Assembly (NCBI GenBank): GCA_943330915.2
Contig: CALQJO020000012.1
Location: forward strand, 1-55,715
DNA: 55,715 nt
Direction: 5' to 3'
DNA from: Rhodoferax sp. OV413
GTDB taxonomy: Bacteria; Pseudomonadota; Gammaproteobacteria; Pseudomonadales; Pseudohongiellaceae
The position numbers and the translations under genes are program-made. Under the pieces are notes generated by a model, which worked only from the letters and a program-made list of their open reading frames with translations, did not search any database and was not told the DNA's origin. Positions 1-8,704 of the stretch are shown here, piece by piece (position 1 is the stretch's first letter; each line of letters opens with the position of its first letter).

Positions 1-995
1 AACCTGGCATCACGCTGCGCGATCTGGTGAATGCTATCCCTTACGCAGCAATTCAGTCCGGTGATCTGACTGTCGAAAAGAAAGGCAAAAAGAACATTTT
101 CTCTGGTCGTATTCTCGAAATTGAAGGGCTGCCCAACCTTAAAGTCGAGCAGGCTTTTGAGTTATCAGACGCGTCCGCTGAGCGTTCAGCTGCTGGCTGC
201 ACCATTCGCTTGAATGAAGCGCCCATCGTTGAGTATTTCAAGTCGAATATTGCGCTGCTGCGCTGGATGATCAGTGAAGGATACGGAGATGCGCGCACCA
301 TCGAACGCCGCGCACGTGCCATGGAAGCCTGGCTGGAAAATCCTGAACTCATGCAGCCCGATGCCGATGCTGAGTATTACAAAATCATCGAGATTGACCT
401 GGCCGAAATCAAAGAGCCTTTGCTGGCCTGCCCGAATGATCCGGATGACATCAAGCCGTTGTCAGCAGTTCAGGGCACTAAAATTGATGAAGTATTTATC
501 GGTTCATGCATGACTAACATAGGTCATTTCCGAGCAGCCAGCGAAGTACTGAAACAGATTAAAGGTGCCATTCCAACCCGTCTGTGGATCTCGCCGCCGA
601 CCAAGATGGATCAGCACCAGCTCACCGAAGAGGGCATCTACAGTGTTTTCGGGGTTTCCGGTGCGCGCACGGAGATGCCTGGGTGTTCACTGTGCATGGG
701 TAACCAGGCACGTGTCGCCCCCAACTCGACCGTTGTATCTACCTCGACACGTAACTTCCCCAACCGTCTGGGTGATGGTGCCAATGTTTTCCTGGCGTCT
801 TCTGAACTAGCAGCTGTAGCATCCGCATTAGGTCGTATTCCGACGATGGAGGAGTACATGGGCTACATGGGCATGGTAAACACCATGTCTGACAAGATTT
901 ATCGTTATCTGAACTTTAACGAAATCAAGTCTTACATGGATGCGGCAACGCGTCAGAAGGCGATCCCGGTCACCAATATTGTTGAGGTGGCGTAA
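1..995 (+). CDS. acnB: Aconitate hydratase B, C-terminal part (5' end outside window)
   Basis: Partial gene open from the window edge; the first full codon is at 3 and about 330 residues are present. AcnB interconverts citrate and isocitrate in the cytosolic TCA cycle using a [4Fe-4S] cluster; the E. coli protein is also an iron-responsive mRNA-binding protein. The three cluster cysteines expected for AcnB are visible: one in [10 protein letters not shown] (codon near 507) and two in [10 protein letters not shown] (near 680-700). The conserved C-terminal end [10 protein letters not shown] is also present. The gene is followed by a strong terminator-like hairpin. The match to AcnB is end to end, so the identification is firm. 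Confidence 0.97.
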   Translation, partial: PGITLRDLVNAIPYAAIQSGDLTVEKKGKKNIFSGRILEIEGLPNLKVEQAFELSDASAERSAAGCTIRLNEAPIVEYFKSNIALLRWMISEGYGDARTIERRARAMEAWLENPELMQPDADAEYYKIIEIDLAEIKEPLLACPNDPDDIKPLSAVQGTKIDEVFIGSCMTNIGHFRAASEVLKQIKGAIPTRLWISPPTKMDQHQLTEEGIYSVFGVSGARTEMPGCSLCMGNQARVAPNSTVVSTSTRNFPNRLGDGANVFLASSELAAVASALGRIPTMEEYMGYMGMVNTMSDKIYRYLNFNEIKSYMDAATRQKAIPVTNIVEVA

Positions 996-1055
996 TCCTG
1001 TCGAGATGAGCGGAGTTCGCGCTGATCTTGGTCAGCTAAGTTCACGCTGATCAAC

Positions 1056-1142
1056 GGGCCGGAAGAGGAGAAAAGTTTATCGGACGACGCCCTTGGCGTC
1101 TGATTGTCCGAAAACTGTTCTCTTCTTCCGGCCCTTTTTTAT
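1056..1142 (+). terminator. Nested long hairpin with T-run after acnB
   Basis: An outer stem pairs GGGCCGGAAGAGGAGAA (1056-1072) with its near-perfect complement at 1118-1134, followed by six or more T. Inside it, CGGAC (1081-1085) pairs with GTCCG (1106-1110), and GACGCC (1086-1091) pairs with GGCGTC (1095-1100) around the triloop CTT. The outer stem plus T-run is a classical intrinsic terminator for acnB. The inner stacked hairpin is more structure than termination needs, so a stable 3' UTR or released small RNA is possible. Confidence 0.85.
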
Positions 1143-1291
1143 TTGTAGACCCGGAGACGTAGATACGGAGAACATGGGTAAGGAGGCGAGTACTTAGAGT
1201 ACGCAGACTGCAAGTGGATGCGGCTGCGCTACTCAGGATTGCTTACGCATGGAACCGGCAAAGTCTCGGCAAAAGGGATACGCAAACAGCG

Positions 1292-1645
1292 TCAGCCCCG
1301 CTCAACCCAGTGATCAACAACCACAGCGTCACGCACCACAATCACAAGCGTCTCTTCTTCGTCGCTTGACACATCAATGTTAAACAACAAGAACATGCCT
1401 ATTTCAGTTTCCTTGGAGCGGCTGTTTACATAACGCCATACTTCCGAGCCATCGTCGCGCGCGGAACTGCGGTCAGGCGTTCCTAAGGTTTTAGTCACCC
1501 ATGATACTGAGGTCTGGCCGGATACCAGTTGAGCGCGCTCCTCTTCATGCCACTGCGTCTTGCCAGCATTCTGTTTGGAATCCACCACGAACAAGCATCC
1601 CATCAGACTGAAACAAATAATTGATACTCCAAACAGTTTCCACAT
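1292..1645 (-). CDS. Small lipoprotein, BamE/SmpA-like fold likely
   Basis: A 117-residue protein with an N-terminal hydrophobic segment ending in a lipobox, FSLMGC, at about residues 12-17. It should be exported and lipidated at Cys17. The rest contains a pattern typical of BamE/OmlA-like domains: VSWVTKTLGTPDRS followed by SEVWRYVN, the 'G-P-x-W-x-Y' signature of that fold. The start is supported by a strong GGAGG sequence (1650-1654 on the complementary strand) about 5 bases before the ATG. It is transcribed alone, divergently from the sugar dehydrogenase. The true BamE role is not implied; several unrelated lipoproteins share the fold. Confidence 0.75.
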   Translation of the reverse strand: MWKLFGVSIICFSLMGCLFVVDSKQNAGKTQWHEEERAQLVSGQTSVSWVTKTLGTPDRSSARDDGSEVWRYVNSRSKETEIGMFLLFNIDVSSDEEETLVIVVRDAVVVDHWVERG

Positions 1646-1992
1646 AATCCCTCCAAGCCAGTATGTTGCTTTGTGTTATAAAAACCTGTGGGGCTTGCTC
1701 ACTGCCATTGTCGACATCAGCAGACCACCAACTGGTTGAGCAGAAATCGTGCCAATCGCTAAAAGATCATATCCAATTGTTTTATATTAATTATTTCCGG
1801 AAATGTAACTTTTTTAATCAAAATATCTGTCAAGCGATAGCGTGAATGACCAACAATTGGCAAAAGTGGCAATTCAGGCATGGTGACCAGAGTGCACGTC
1901 AGTCCGGGATGACGCAAATCATCAGCACCAATATACTCAGTGTATGATCACACATGATCGGCAAGCCTTATAACTTCATGCAGGAAGATGTA
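1646..1992. other. Intergenic region between divergent genes
   Basis: About 350 bases without a supported gene. It is markedly AT-rich around 1770-1830, contains the perfect 10-base palindrome TTTCCGGAAA (about 1796-1805) and an AATTG/CAATT inverted pair near 1854-1873. It should carry the divergent promoters of the lipoprotein and the dehydrogenase, but I cannot pick a convincing -35/-10 pair. A 60-codon open frame (1663-1845) has no homology I recognise and no good ribosome site. Confidence 0.5.
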
Positions 1993-3231
1993 ATGAACAC
2001 TACTCAGAAACTCAAGAGGCTGACAGCAGGCCTGCTCATCAGCCTTGCAACCCTTTTGTACGCCGGCTGGTTGTCAGCGCAGACCGAAATCATTCGTGGC
2101 GCCATTCCTCCCATGCCAGAGATTACCTATCACCCATCACCCGCCGGATATCAGGTCGAGGAGTTTGCAAGTGATCTGCAAGTGGTCTGGACGATTCGAT
2201 TTTTACCGGATGGCCGCCTGATGGTGACTGAACGCCCAGGCCGTGTCCGCATAATTGCCACAGACGGTACTCTGGATTCACAACCATGGCTGACTATCGA
2301 AGACCGGGTGTTTTTTCAGGGCGAAAGTGGTTTAACAGGGCTGGCGCTGCATCCGCGCTATCCGGAAGTACCTTGGGTGTATGTGATGTACACCTATCTT
2401 GCCGACGATGTTGCCTTTAACCGCATCAGTCGTTTTACTGAAACCAACGGTCGTGCCGGGCAAGAAACGATTCTGCTTGATGGCCTTGCAGCGCAAACGC
2501 GCGGTGGCAGCCACAGTGGCGGTACCCTGCAGTTCGGCCCTGATGGCATGTTGTATGTCGCAACCGGGGATGCATTTGAACGACAACGCTCCAATGACCT
2601 GAATGACCTCGCGGGTGCCGTGCTGCGCATAGACGAAAACGGCGAGGTGCCGGCAGACAATCCATGGGCAGGGAATCCGATCTGGGCGCATGGGCTGAGG
2701 AACCCGCACGGTCTGAGCTGGCAACCATCCACTGGCAGGATTTTTACTGGCGATCATGGACCTACGGGGGAAGATCAGTTGATGGCACACGACAGAATCG
2801 TCATCCTGGAAGGCGGGCGCCATCACGGCTGGCCGATCATGGTAGGAGCAGCCGGTTTGACGGAATTTGTTGATCCCATCCTCACTTTTGTACCGTCCTC
2901 ACCACCAGGGGACACCTTGTTTTATACAGGAGATCTAATGCCTGAATTAAAAAACGATCTGTTTGTATCAATACTCGGATTCCAGCCGCTGGAACGTCAG
3001 AATCTGATGCGTGTGCGTTTTGAGGATCCCGCCAATCCTGACCGACCCACTGCCATTGAGCGTTGGTTCAATGACGCACAAGGCAACAGTGTCTATGGAC
3101 GGTTGCGTGCTCTGGCGATTGGCCCCGATGGGGCGATTTATGTTGGAACCAGCAATCACGATGGCCGACAGATGACAGCCAGCCATCGCGAAATCCCGGA
3201 CAGAATTCTGAGAATCAGCCCAGCTCAATAA
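1993..3231 (+). CDS. Secreted PQQ-dependent sugar dehydrogenase (GSDH/YliI family)
   Basis: A 412-residue protein of the soluble glucose/sorbosone dehydrogenase family, six-bladed beta-propellers that oxidise aldose sugars with PQQ in the periplasm. The start at 1993 is chosen because GGAAG lies 5-6 bases upstream and a signal peptide of about 30 residues begins there, ending near WLSAQ. Family hallmarks visible: FLPDGRLMVTERPGRV, GLALHPRYPE, LQFGPDGMLYVATGD, GLRNPHGLSW, TGDHGPTGEDQL and GGRHHGWP. No PQQ synthesis genes lie in the window, so the cofactor must come from elsewhere or from the environment. A small secreted protein follows 39 bases downstream and is probably co-transcribed. The substrate cannot be told from the sequence. 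Confidence 0.88.
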   Translation: MNTTQKLKRLTAGLLISLATLLYAGWLSAQTEIIRGAIPPMPEITYHPSPAGYQVEEFASDLQVVWTIRFLPDGRLMVTERPGRVRIIATDGTLDSQPWLTIEDRVFFQGESGLTGLALHPRYPEVPWVYVMYTYLADDVAFNRISRFTETNGRAGQETILLDGLAAQTRGGSHSGGTLQFGPDGMLYVATGDAFERQRSNDLNDLAGAVLRIDENGEVPADNPWAGNPIWAHGLRNPHGLSWQPSTGRIFTGDHGPTGEDQLMAHDRIVILEGGRHHGWPIMVGAAGLTEFVDPILTFVPSSPPGDTLFYTGDLMPELKNDLFVSILGFQPLERQNLMRVRFEDPANPDRPTAIERWFNDAQGNSVYGRLRALAIGPDGAIYVGTSNHDGRQMTASHREIPDRILRISPAQ

Positions 3232-3270
3232 CGAGACGGCAGGTTGTATCTACCCAAAGGGATGGTGATT

Positions 3271-3822
3271 ATGAAGTATCTCTATGAATCTCTCTGTTTT
3301 GTTGTCTTGCTGATGTTCGCAGGCAGCGCGTTTGCCAGCGAAAATCCTCTCTATTCAGCCAGTACCTCACGTTTGACGATCAACGCGGTTGACACGGACA
3401 GCCAGCCAGGTATTTTCCAGGATGTGGTGATTGAGTTTGCACGGGATGATTTGTGGCGCTTGGTCAATATGCGTGAGGGCGTATTGCTCCCTCACATCGA
3501 ACAGGTAGAACTTGTTCAAACCAGCAGCCACCCGGTTCAGGTCTTTCTGAGAATCAAGGGTGAATTCCCCAGCGGCTGTGGTGCTATTGGCGAGATAAGC
3601 CAACGACACGAAGGTACCAAATTCAACGTGTCGGTGTATTACAAAAATGACGACTGGTTAACAAACCCCGGACAGGTAGCCTGCACACTGGCTACGGTCA
3701 GGTTCAGTCGCGTGATTTCGCTACAAACCTATGGATTGGCGGCCGGCACCTACCAGTATGTGCTGAACAACAAGTTCAGCGGTATGTTCTCGCTTCAGGC
3801 AGATAACCAGTTAGCTAACTGA
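3271..3822 (+). CDS. Secreted protein of unknown function
   Basis: A 183-residue protein I do not recognise. An N-terminal signal peptide (MKYLYESLCFVVLLMFAG then SAFA-SE) suggests export. The mature part holds two cysteines about 40 residues apart (FPSGCGAIG and VACTLAT) that could form a disulphide, and predicted beta-rich stretches (VQVFLRIKGEF, KFNVSVYY). The ATG at 3271 is preferred over earlier in-frame starts because it begins the signal sequence and AAGGG lies about 10 bases upstream. It follows the PQQ-type dehydrogenase closely and on the same strand, so it may be an accessory or simply co-expressed. A strong inverted repeat follows the gene. Confidence 0.7.
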   Translation: MKYLYESLCFVVLLMFAGSAFASENPLYSASTSRLTINAVDTDSQPGIFQDVVIEFARDDLWRLVNMREGVLLPHIEQVELVQTSSHPVQVFLRIKGEFPSGCGAIGEISQRHEGTKFNVSVYYKNDDWLTNPGQVACTLATVRFSRVISLQTYGLAAGTYQYVLNNKFSGMFSLQADNQLAN

Positions 3823-3840
3823 CAGCTCCAACTGTTACAC

Positions 3841-3868
3841 AGAGTCTCAGTAAGTTATCTGAGACTCT
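3841..3868. terminator. Bidirectional hairpin between convergent genes
   Basis: AGAGTCTCAG (3841-3850) and CTGAGACTCT (3859-3868) form a perfect 10-base stem with an 8-base loop. It lies just after the plus-strand secreted protein gene and overlaps the end of pepN, whose TAA stop codon (3855-3857) falls in the loop. T-runs on either side are poor, so efficiency as an intrinsic terminator is uncertain. Confidence 0.6.
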
Positions 3869-6569
3869 TGCTGACTACCTCAAACACATCCTTTGAAAGC
3901 TCTGGCTGCGCGGCAATACGTTCCAGTTGTGACTGCATCAGCACTTGCCTTTCTGGTGCAAATTTTTTCCACCGTGTTAACGGCGTCAGCAATCGTGATG
4001 CTATCTGCGGATTAGTCAGATTCAGCGCAATGACCTGATCGGCCAGAAACTCATATGCATCACCGCTGATATGGTGGAAGTTAATCGCATTTGCATTACA
4101 GAATGCACTGATCAGCGATCGCACTTTATTCGGATTACGCATGTCAAACGCTTCATGATGCATCAGAGCTTTCACTTGCTGCAACGTCCCCGGGCGACTG
4201 GCAATCGCCTGTACTGTGAACCACTGATTAACAACCAGTGATTCATGTTTCCAACGCGCGTAAAAATCTGCCAGCGCCTGGCTGCGCAAAACTTCTGCTT
4301 GTGGATAGCGGCTGTTAACAAGAAAACGTAACGCGGCATCCACATCGGTCATGTTTTCTGCAGCCAGATATTGCTGATAACAGGTCTCCAACCAGTCGGC
4401 CTCAGGCTGACGCATCAAGTAAGACAGACAGACATTTTTTAACGCCCGTTTAGCAATACCGGCTGCATCTGCTTTGTAAAGGTTGCTGCTTTGACAGAGT
4501 GTATACAACTGCGCAAAGGCGTTGACATGTGACAGTGCCAGTTGATTAGCAATAAATTCCCGCACATGATGTATGCCATCAACATCGATCTGCGCAGCAA
4601 GTTCGCTGAGATACGCTTCCGATGGCAACACCAGTAACTGCGCCAGCATTGCCTGATCCAGCACCTGTGCACCACGGGCATCATCAATAGCGCTTTGTAA
4701 AACGTCGGCGAAAGCACGCACCAAACCCTGATCAACCATCAATGGCAAACCTTGCTGATGTTTTGCCAACAGCTCGTGGATAATATTGACGGCCATTTCC
4801 TGCGCAGCATTCCAGCGATTAAAGCCGTCACTGTCGCGTGTCATGACAAACAGCAACTCATCCCGAGTGTAGTCAAAATGCAATTTTACCGGCGCTGAGA
4901 AGCCACGCAGCAACGAGGGAACAGGCTTGCTGGTGATGCCGGTAAACACAAAACTTTGAATGGGTTTGGTCACATCCAGCACGCGTTCGCCGGGCGTGGG
5001 TGACCCGCGTTTTTCACCTTCCAGCCCCAAAGGCATGTCGTGACCATCTGCATCCAGCAAACCCATTCTGAGCGGAATGTGGAAAGGCTCTTTAAAGGAT
5101 TGCTCCGGTGTGGGTGGACAACTCTGCCTGACCAGCAGCTCATAGGTCTGCGCAACGGCGTCATAGTGACCAGCGACATGCAACTGCGGTGTGCCGGCCT
5201 GCGTATACCAGTGTCGGAACTGAGTCAGGTCTGTACCACTGACCTCTTCCATCGCGAGCACAAAATCCTCGGTAGTCACTGCCTGACCATCGTGACGTTC
5301 AAAGTACAGATCTGAACCTTTGCGGAAATTATCCGAACCAATCAGCTCGCGGATCATGCGTACCACTTCTGCACCTTTTTCATAAATGGTCAGCGTGTAG
5401 AAATTTGAGATCTCCATGAAGGAGTCTGGTCGCACAGGATGCGCCATCGGCCCGGCATCCTCGGCAAACTGCTGGGTTCTCAGGAAACTGACATCCTCAA
5501 CGCGCTTGACTGTTCGTGAACCCATATCCGCTGAAAACTCGGCATCCCGATACACTGTAAAACCTTCTTTAAGACTGAGCTGAAACCAATCACGGCAGGT
5601 GACGCGATTTCCAGACCAGTTGTGGAAATACTCGTGTGCGACTACCGCTTCGACGCGCTGAAATGCCATATCGGTTGTTGTTGCCGGATTGGCCAGAACA
5701 CAAGAGGTGTTAAAAATATTCAGCCCCTTGTTTTCCATCGCGCCCATGTTGAAATCATCAACAGCCACAATCATAAAAACATCCAGATCGTACTCGCGGC
5801 CATAAACCTCTTCATCCCAACGCATGGCATTTTTCAACGACAGCATAGCGTGGTCGCATTTATCGAGGTCTTTATCTTCTACAAAAATGCGTAAGGTAAT
5901 GTCACGACCGGAACAGGTCACAAAGTGGTCTTCGATAAATTTAAGTTCACCCGCGACCAACGCAAACAGGTAACAGGGTTTACGAAAGGGGTCTTCCCAT
6001 GTCGCCCAGTGACGACCATCGCTCAGATCACCACTGGCAATATTGTTGCCGTTAGATAACAGTACCGGGTAGCGCTCTTTGTCAGCCACAATTGTGGTGA
6101 CAAATTTAGCCATCACATCGGGACGATCGATGTAATAGGTTATCTTCCGGAAGCCTTCAGCCTCGCATTGCGTACAAAACATTTTCTGAGATTTGTACAG
6201 CCCCTCAAGACTGGTGTTCTCCTGAGGTTTGATCAGTGTTTCACACTCCAGTACAAAACCCGTGTCTATCGCCTCCCCCAGCAACGCACCCAAGCCGAAA
6301 ACAGTCAGTGACTCTTCGTCTGTTGAATAATTCTGCTCAGTCAAGGTTTGGTCATTCAGCTTCAGCCAAACCAACTGCATGTCCTGACCATCCAGTCTCA
6401 GCGCATCTTGTTGATTACCCAGCAACTCGGGATTGCGACGCAGATGCAATCTGGAACGCACATGCGTAGCCGTTTCACCCAACTCAAAATGCAACTCAGT
6501 CAGCTCAATCACAAATGCCGGCAACTGATAATCTTTCAGGTAAATGGTTTTTGCTTGTGCGTCGCGCAT
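3855..6569 (-). CDS. pepN: Aminopeptidase N, M1 zinc metallopeptidase
   Basis: A 904-residue cytosolic M1 aminopeptidase, a usual length for bacterial PepN, that trims N-terminal residues from peptides at the end of protein turnover. The substrate-binding GAMEN motif is at about residues 276-280, the zinc site HEYFH at 312-316, and the third zinc ligand Glu in LSLKEGF 18 residues later, as in the family. The start MRDAQAKTIYLKDY is chosen because it matches the family N-terminus; an upstream in-frame ATG at 6602 would add 11 residues without a ribosome site. It ends in a hairpin shared with the convergent gene. About 50 bases separate it from the DUF2797 gene upstream. Confidence 0.96.
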   Translation of the reverse strand: MRDAQAKTIYLKDYQLPAFVIELTELHFELGETATHVRSRLHLRRNPELLGNQQDALRLDGQDMQLVWLKLNDQTLTEQNYSTDEESLTVFGLGALLGEAIDTGFVLECETLIKPQENTSLEGLYKSQKMFCTQCEAEGFRKITYYIDRPDVMAKFVTTIVADKERYPVLLSNGNNIASGDLSDGRHWATWEDPFRKPCYLFALVAGELKFIEDHFVTCSGRDITLRIFVEDKDLDKCDHAMLSLKNAMRWDEEVYGREYDLDVFMIVAVDDFNMGAMENKGLNIFNTSCVLANPATTTDMAFQRVEAVVAHEYFHNWSGNRVTCRDWFQLSLKEGFTVYRDAEFSADMGSRTVKRVEDVSFLRTQQFAEDAGPMAHPVRPDSFMEISNFYTLTIYEKGAEVVRMIRELIGSDNFRKGSDLYFERHDGQAVTTEDFVLAMEEVSGTDLTQFRHWYTQAGTPQLHVAGHYDAVAQTYELLVRQSCPPTPEQSFKEPFHIPLRMGLLDADGHDMPLGLEGEKRGSPTPGERVLDVTKPIQSFVFTGITSKPVPSLLRGFSAPVKLHFDYTRDELLFVMTRDSDGFNRWNAAQEMAVNIIHELLAKHQQGLPLMVDQGLVRAFADVLQSAIDDARGAQVLDQAMLAQLLVLPSEAYLSELAAQIDVDGIHHVREFIANQLALSHVNAFAQLYTLCQSSNLYKADAAGIAKRALKNVCLSYLMRQPEADWLETCYQQYLAAENMTDVDAALRFLVNSRYPQAEVLRSQALADFYARWKHESLVVNQWFTVQAIASRPGTLQQVKALMHHEAFDMRNPNKVRSLISAFCNANAINFHHISGDAYEFLADQVIALNLTNPQIASRLLTPLTRWKKFAPERQVLMQSQLERIAAQPELSKDVFEVVSKSLR

Positions 6570-6619
6570 ATTGGCTCTCGTAATGACATTAAAACAAAAC
6601 ATATAGAACTGAACAGAAT

Positions 6620-7450
6620 TTAGAACTGACTGATCTCAACATCATATCCGCTGAAACGACGCATGTTTATTACGCCGGTATCAAACATCAGATACTGGCC
6701 CTTGATACCCAACAAGGTCCCTTCAACTAATGGATTGTTGTCGAAATTAAATGATTCGATACGGGCGGGGTAACCCTGGACAGGGTACACAATGTTGACC
6801 GGTTCTATACCTGTCAATACGCTGATGGCATGAAAACCGAAGCGTTGCGTCATATCCTTGATGTCGTGATTACAGATAGACAGCAGGTGATCTCGCTCCG
6901 CCTCCAGATCCACGACCTGATCGCCCTCTCTCAGCATGTCCCGCCAGTTGGTTTTGTCTGCCACGTGCTGGCGAAACATAACTTCCAGCGATCCGCTTTG
7001 TAATCGACTGCGCACACGTACAATCGGTAGTGCCTGAACTGCGCCCTGGTCTATCCAGCGCGTAGGTATCTGAGTCGCACGGGTGATGCCGACCTTGATA
7101 CCGGAAGAATTGGCCAGATAAACGATATGATCCTGCATACAGAACTCTTCACCCCACGCAGGTTCGCGACAGGTACCCAGCTCAAAATGACACTTTTCAG
7201 GATGAATGATACAGCTGTCACATTGAGCAAGAGACTGAAAACAGGGATAACAGTACCCTTGATTAAAACTCTTGCTGCTGACTCTGCCACAGTGCACACA
7301 GTTGATTTTGCCGGTATACCTTAGCCGTATTCCCTGCCCCAACAGATCATTCAACGACGTCAGAGAATCGCCCAGGGGCAACTGATAACGCACCGGGGAT
7401 TCCAGTCGCGAGTGAAGTTTGCGTACAGTACCCTGCGCCAATATCTGCAT
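6620..7450 (-). CDS. DUF2797 family zinc-binding protein
   Basis: A 276-residue protein matching the DUF2797 family, of unknown function. A cysteine-rich segment near residues 50-95 (INCVHCGR, GYCYPCFQ, CDSCIIHPEKCHF) with later CREPAWGEEFC looks like two zinc sites. The following segment DHIVYLANSSGIKVGITR resembles the GIY-YIG-like core region reported for this family (YLA...KVGITR). No signal peptide, so probably cytosolic. It sits between a YeaC-like gene and pepN on the same strand and could be co-transcribed with them. The family assignment is good; no function should be inferred from it. Confidence 0.85.
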   Translation of the reverse strand: MQILAQGTVRKLHSRLESPVRYQLPLGDSLTSLNDLLGQGIRLRYTGKINCVHCGRVSSKSFNQGYCYPCFQSLAQCDSCIIHPEKCHFELGTCREPAWGEEFCMQDHIVYLANSSGIKVGITRATQIPTRWIDQGAVQALPIVRVRSRLQSGSLEVMFRQHVADKTNWRDMLREGDQVVDLEAERDHLLSICNHDIKDMTQRFGFHAISVLTGIEPVNIVYPVQGYPARIESFNFDNNPLVEGTLLGIKGQYLMFDTGVINMRRFSGYDVEISQF

Positions 7451-7530
7451 TTCAAAAGTCTCTTGTTATGCTGCCTTGTTGGGATTGGCAGACGCGTGTA
7501 TGGCAAAGTCCTGCCTGAAGCAGCCTGCTG

Positions 7531-7827
7531 CTAATGGGTGATGATGGTGACCGGGGCTACCCGTTCAGGATCATGGCTGTGATCATCGTCATCACATTGA
7601 GTCTTTTTCAAACCACTGCGATCGATGTAACCAACTCTCATTGATTCAGGCAGATGCTGCTGCTCATAGGCAATAATTGCCTGCAGACAGTATTCCAACT
7701 GCTCGGCACTGAGTTTGCGGCCATCATGCCAACGACCAAGTTCAACAGCCGTTTTCAGATTCATGTGTACTTCCGGATTCATCATCGCGAGGATATCCTC
7801 CAATGAATCTATCTGCTTATCTGCCAT
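7531..7827 (-). CDS. DUF1315 family protein (YeaC-like)
   Basis: A 98-residue protein similar to E. coli YeaC. The core MNPEVHMNLKTAVELGRW followed by DGRKLSAEQLEYCLQAI is characteristic. A histidine/aspartate-rich stretch (CDDDDHSHDPE) near the C-terminus is probably variable and might bind metal, but this is only a composition remark. The start MADKQID overlaps the last 11 bases of the rhomboid gene, indicating translational coupling. The open frame extends further upstream inside the rhomboid gene, but family length argues for the start given. Function unknown. Confidence 0.88.
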   Translation of the reverse strand: MADKQIDSLEDILAMMNPEVHMNLKTAVELGRWHDGRKLSAEQLEYCLQAIIAYEQQHLPESMRVGYIDRSGLKKTQCDDDDHSHDPERVAPVTIITH

Positions 7828-8704
7828 TGATTCCTCTGTTTTTCCCAAGCCACGTAAACATAATTGCCATCGTGAATCCCAACAGCATACCGGACAATAA
7901 ACCGCCCAGATGCGCTGCTGAGGCAATCATTGACGACGCAAATACTTCCATGAGCACCAGCCCCACCAGAAATACCATGATCATGGGCAGTGGCAGGCGC
8001 AGCGATGTATGTGGCCGCACACTTTGCCACATCCACACAAAACCGACCTGTCCATAAACAACACCGGACATTCCTCCAAAGTTTGACGTGCCTGACCAAA
8101 GATACTGCGCAATATTGGCAAAAAATGCGGTCAGAATCATGACGACCAGGTACCCCTTTACGCCAAGCACCGGCTCCATCATGCGACCAAAAAACCATAA
8201 CCAAAGCGTGTTAAAGACAAGGTGCACAGGCCCAAAGTGCAGTAATGCCGGCGTCAGTGTGCGCAGCCAGTCACCGGCTGAATTCAGTCCGCTGAACAGG
8301 GCGGCAACTGGAGAGCCTGCGCTCTGATCCAGTTCTGGGAAAAACAACATCCTCACTGCCATCGCATCGGAGCCCATATTGCTGAGCACTGCGACAAGCA
8401 GACACGCGATAATCAGTAACACTGTAACGGGAGCAAGCCAAAGCGCGCCAAGAAATCCTTGCAACAAAGACTTCACCGGCAGTAACTTTGTATCAGGCGC
8501 GGATGGAAACGCGGGCAATTCCAGCGACCCCTGCTGCCATTGTTCGTAAGCAGACACGATCATCTTGGCGTGAGCCTCGTCAGGCGCCCATATCACCAGA
8601 GAACCGCTCTCTTCTGTGACGTGGTGAGAGAGCCGGCAAGCACGAAGCACCGCCATAAACGGTCTCAGATCCTGCTGTGCCGACACAGTCAGGGTTCTAA
8701 CCAT
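7817..8704 (-). CDS. Rhomboid intramembrane serine protease, GlpG type
   Basis: A 295-residue inner-membrane protease. Residues 1-60 form a small cytosolic domain like that of GlpG, followed from about residue 85 by multiple hydrophobic segments. The catalytic dyad is visible: Ser213 in GMSG (211-214) and His265 in ASAAHLGG; His161 and Asn165 in HFGPVHLVFN match the oxyanion-side residues of GlpG. The start ATG at 8704 lies inside the end of the NAD kinase gene (8-base overlap), suggesting coupled translation in a nadK-rhomboid-yeaC unit. Substrates are unknown; in relatives rhomboids cleave transmembrane segments of membrane proteins. Confidence 0.9.
   Translation of the reverse strand: MVRTLTVSAQQDLRPFMAVLRACRLSHHVTEESGSLVIWAPDEAHAKMIVSAYEQWQQGSLELPAFPSAPDTKLLPVKSLLQGFLGALWLAPVTVLLIIACLLVAVLSNMGSDAMAVRMLFFPELDQSAGSPVAALFSGLNSAGDWLRTLTPALLHFGPVHLVFNTLWLWFFGRMMEPVLGVKGYLVVMILTAFFANIAQYLWSGTSNFGGMSGVVYGQVGFVWMWQSVRPHTSLRLPLPMIMVFLVGLVLMEVFASSMIASAAHLGGLLSGMLLGFTMAIMFTWLGKNRGINGR

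Noticed and set aside
1663-1845. 60-codon frame in the intergenic region before the dehydrogenase
   Set aside because: No ribosome site, AT-rich second half and no recognisable product.
2332-2826. Several 100-160 codon minus-strand frames inside the sugar dehydrogenase
   Set aside because: Overlap a conserved gene along its whole length; proline- and cysteine-rich translations typical of shadow frames.
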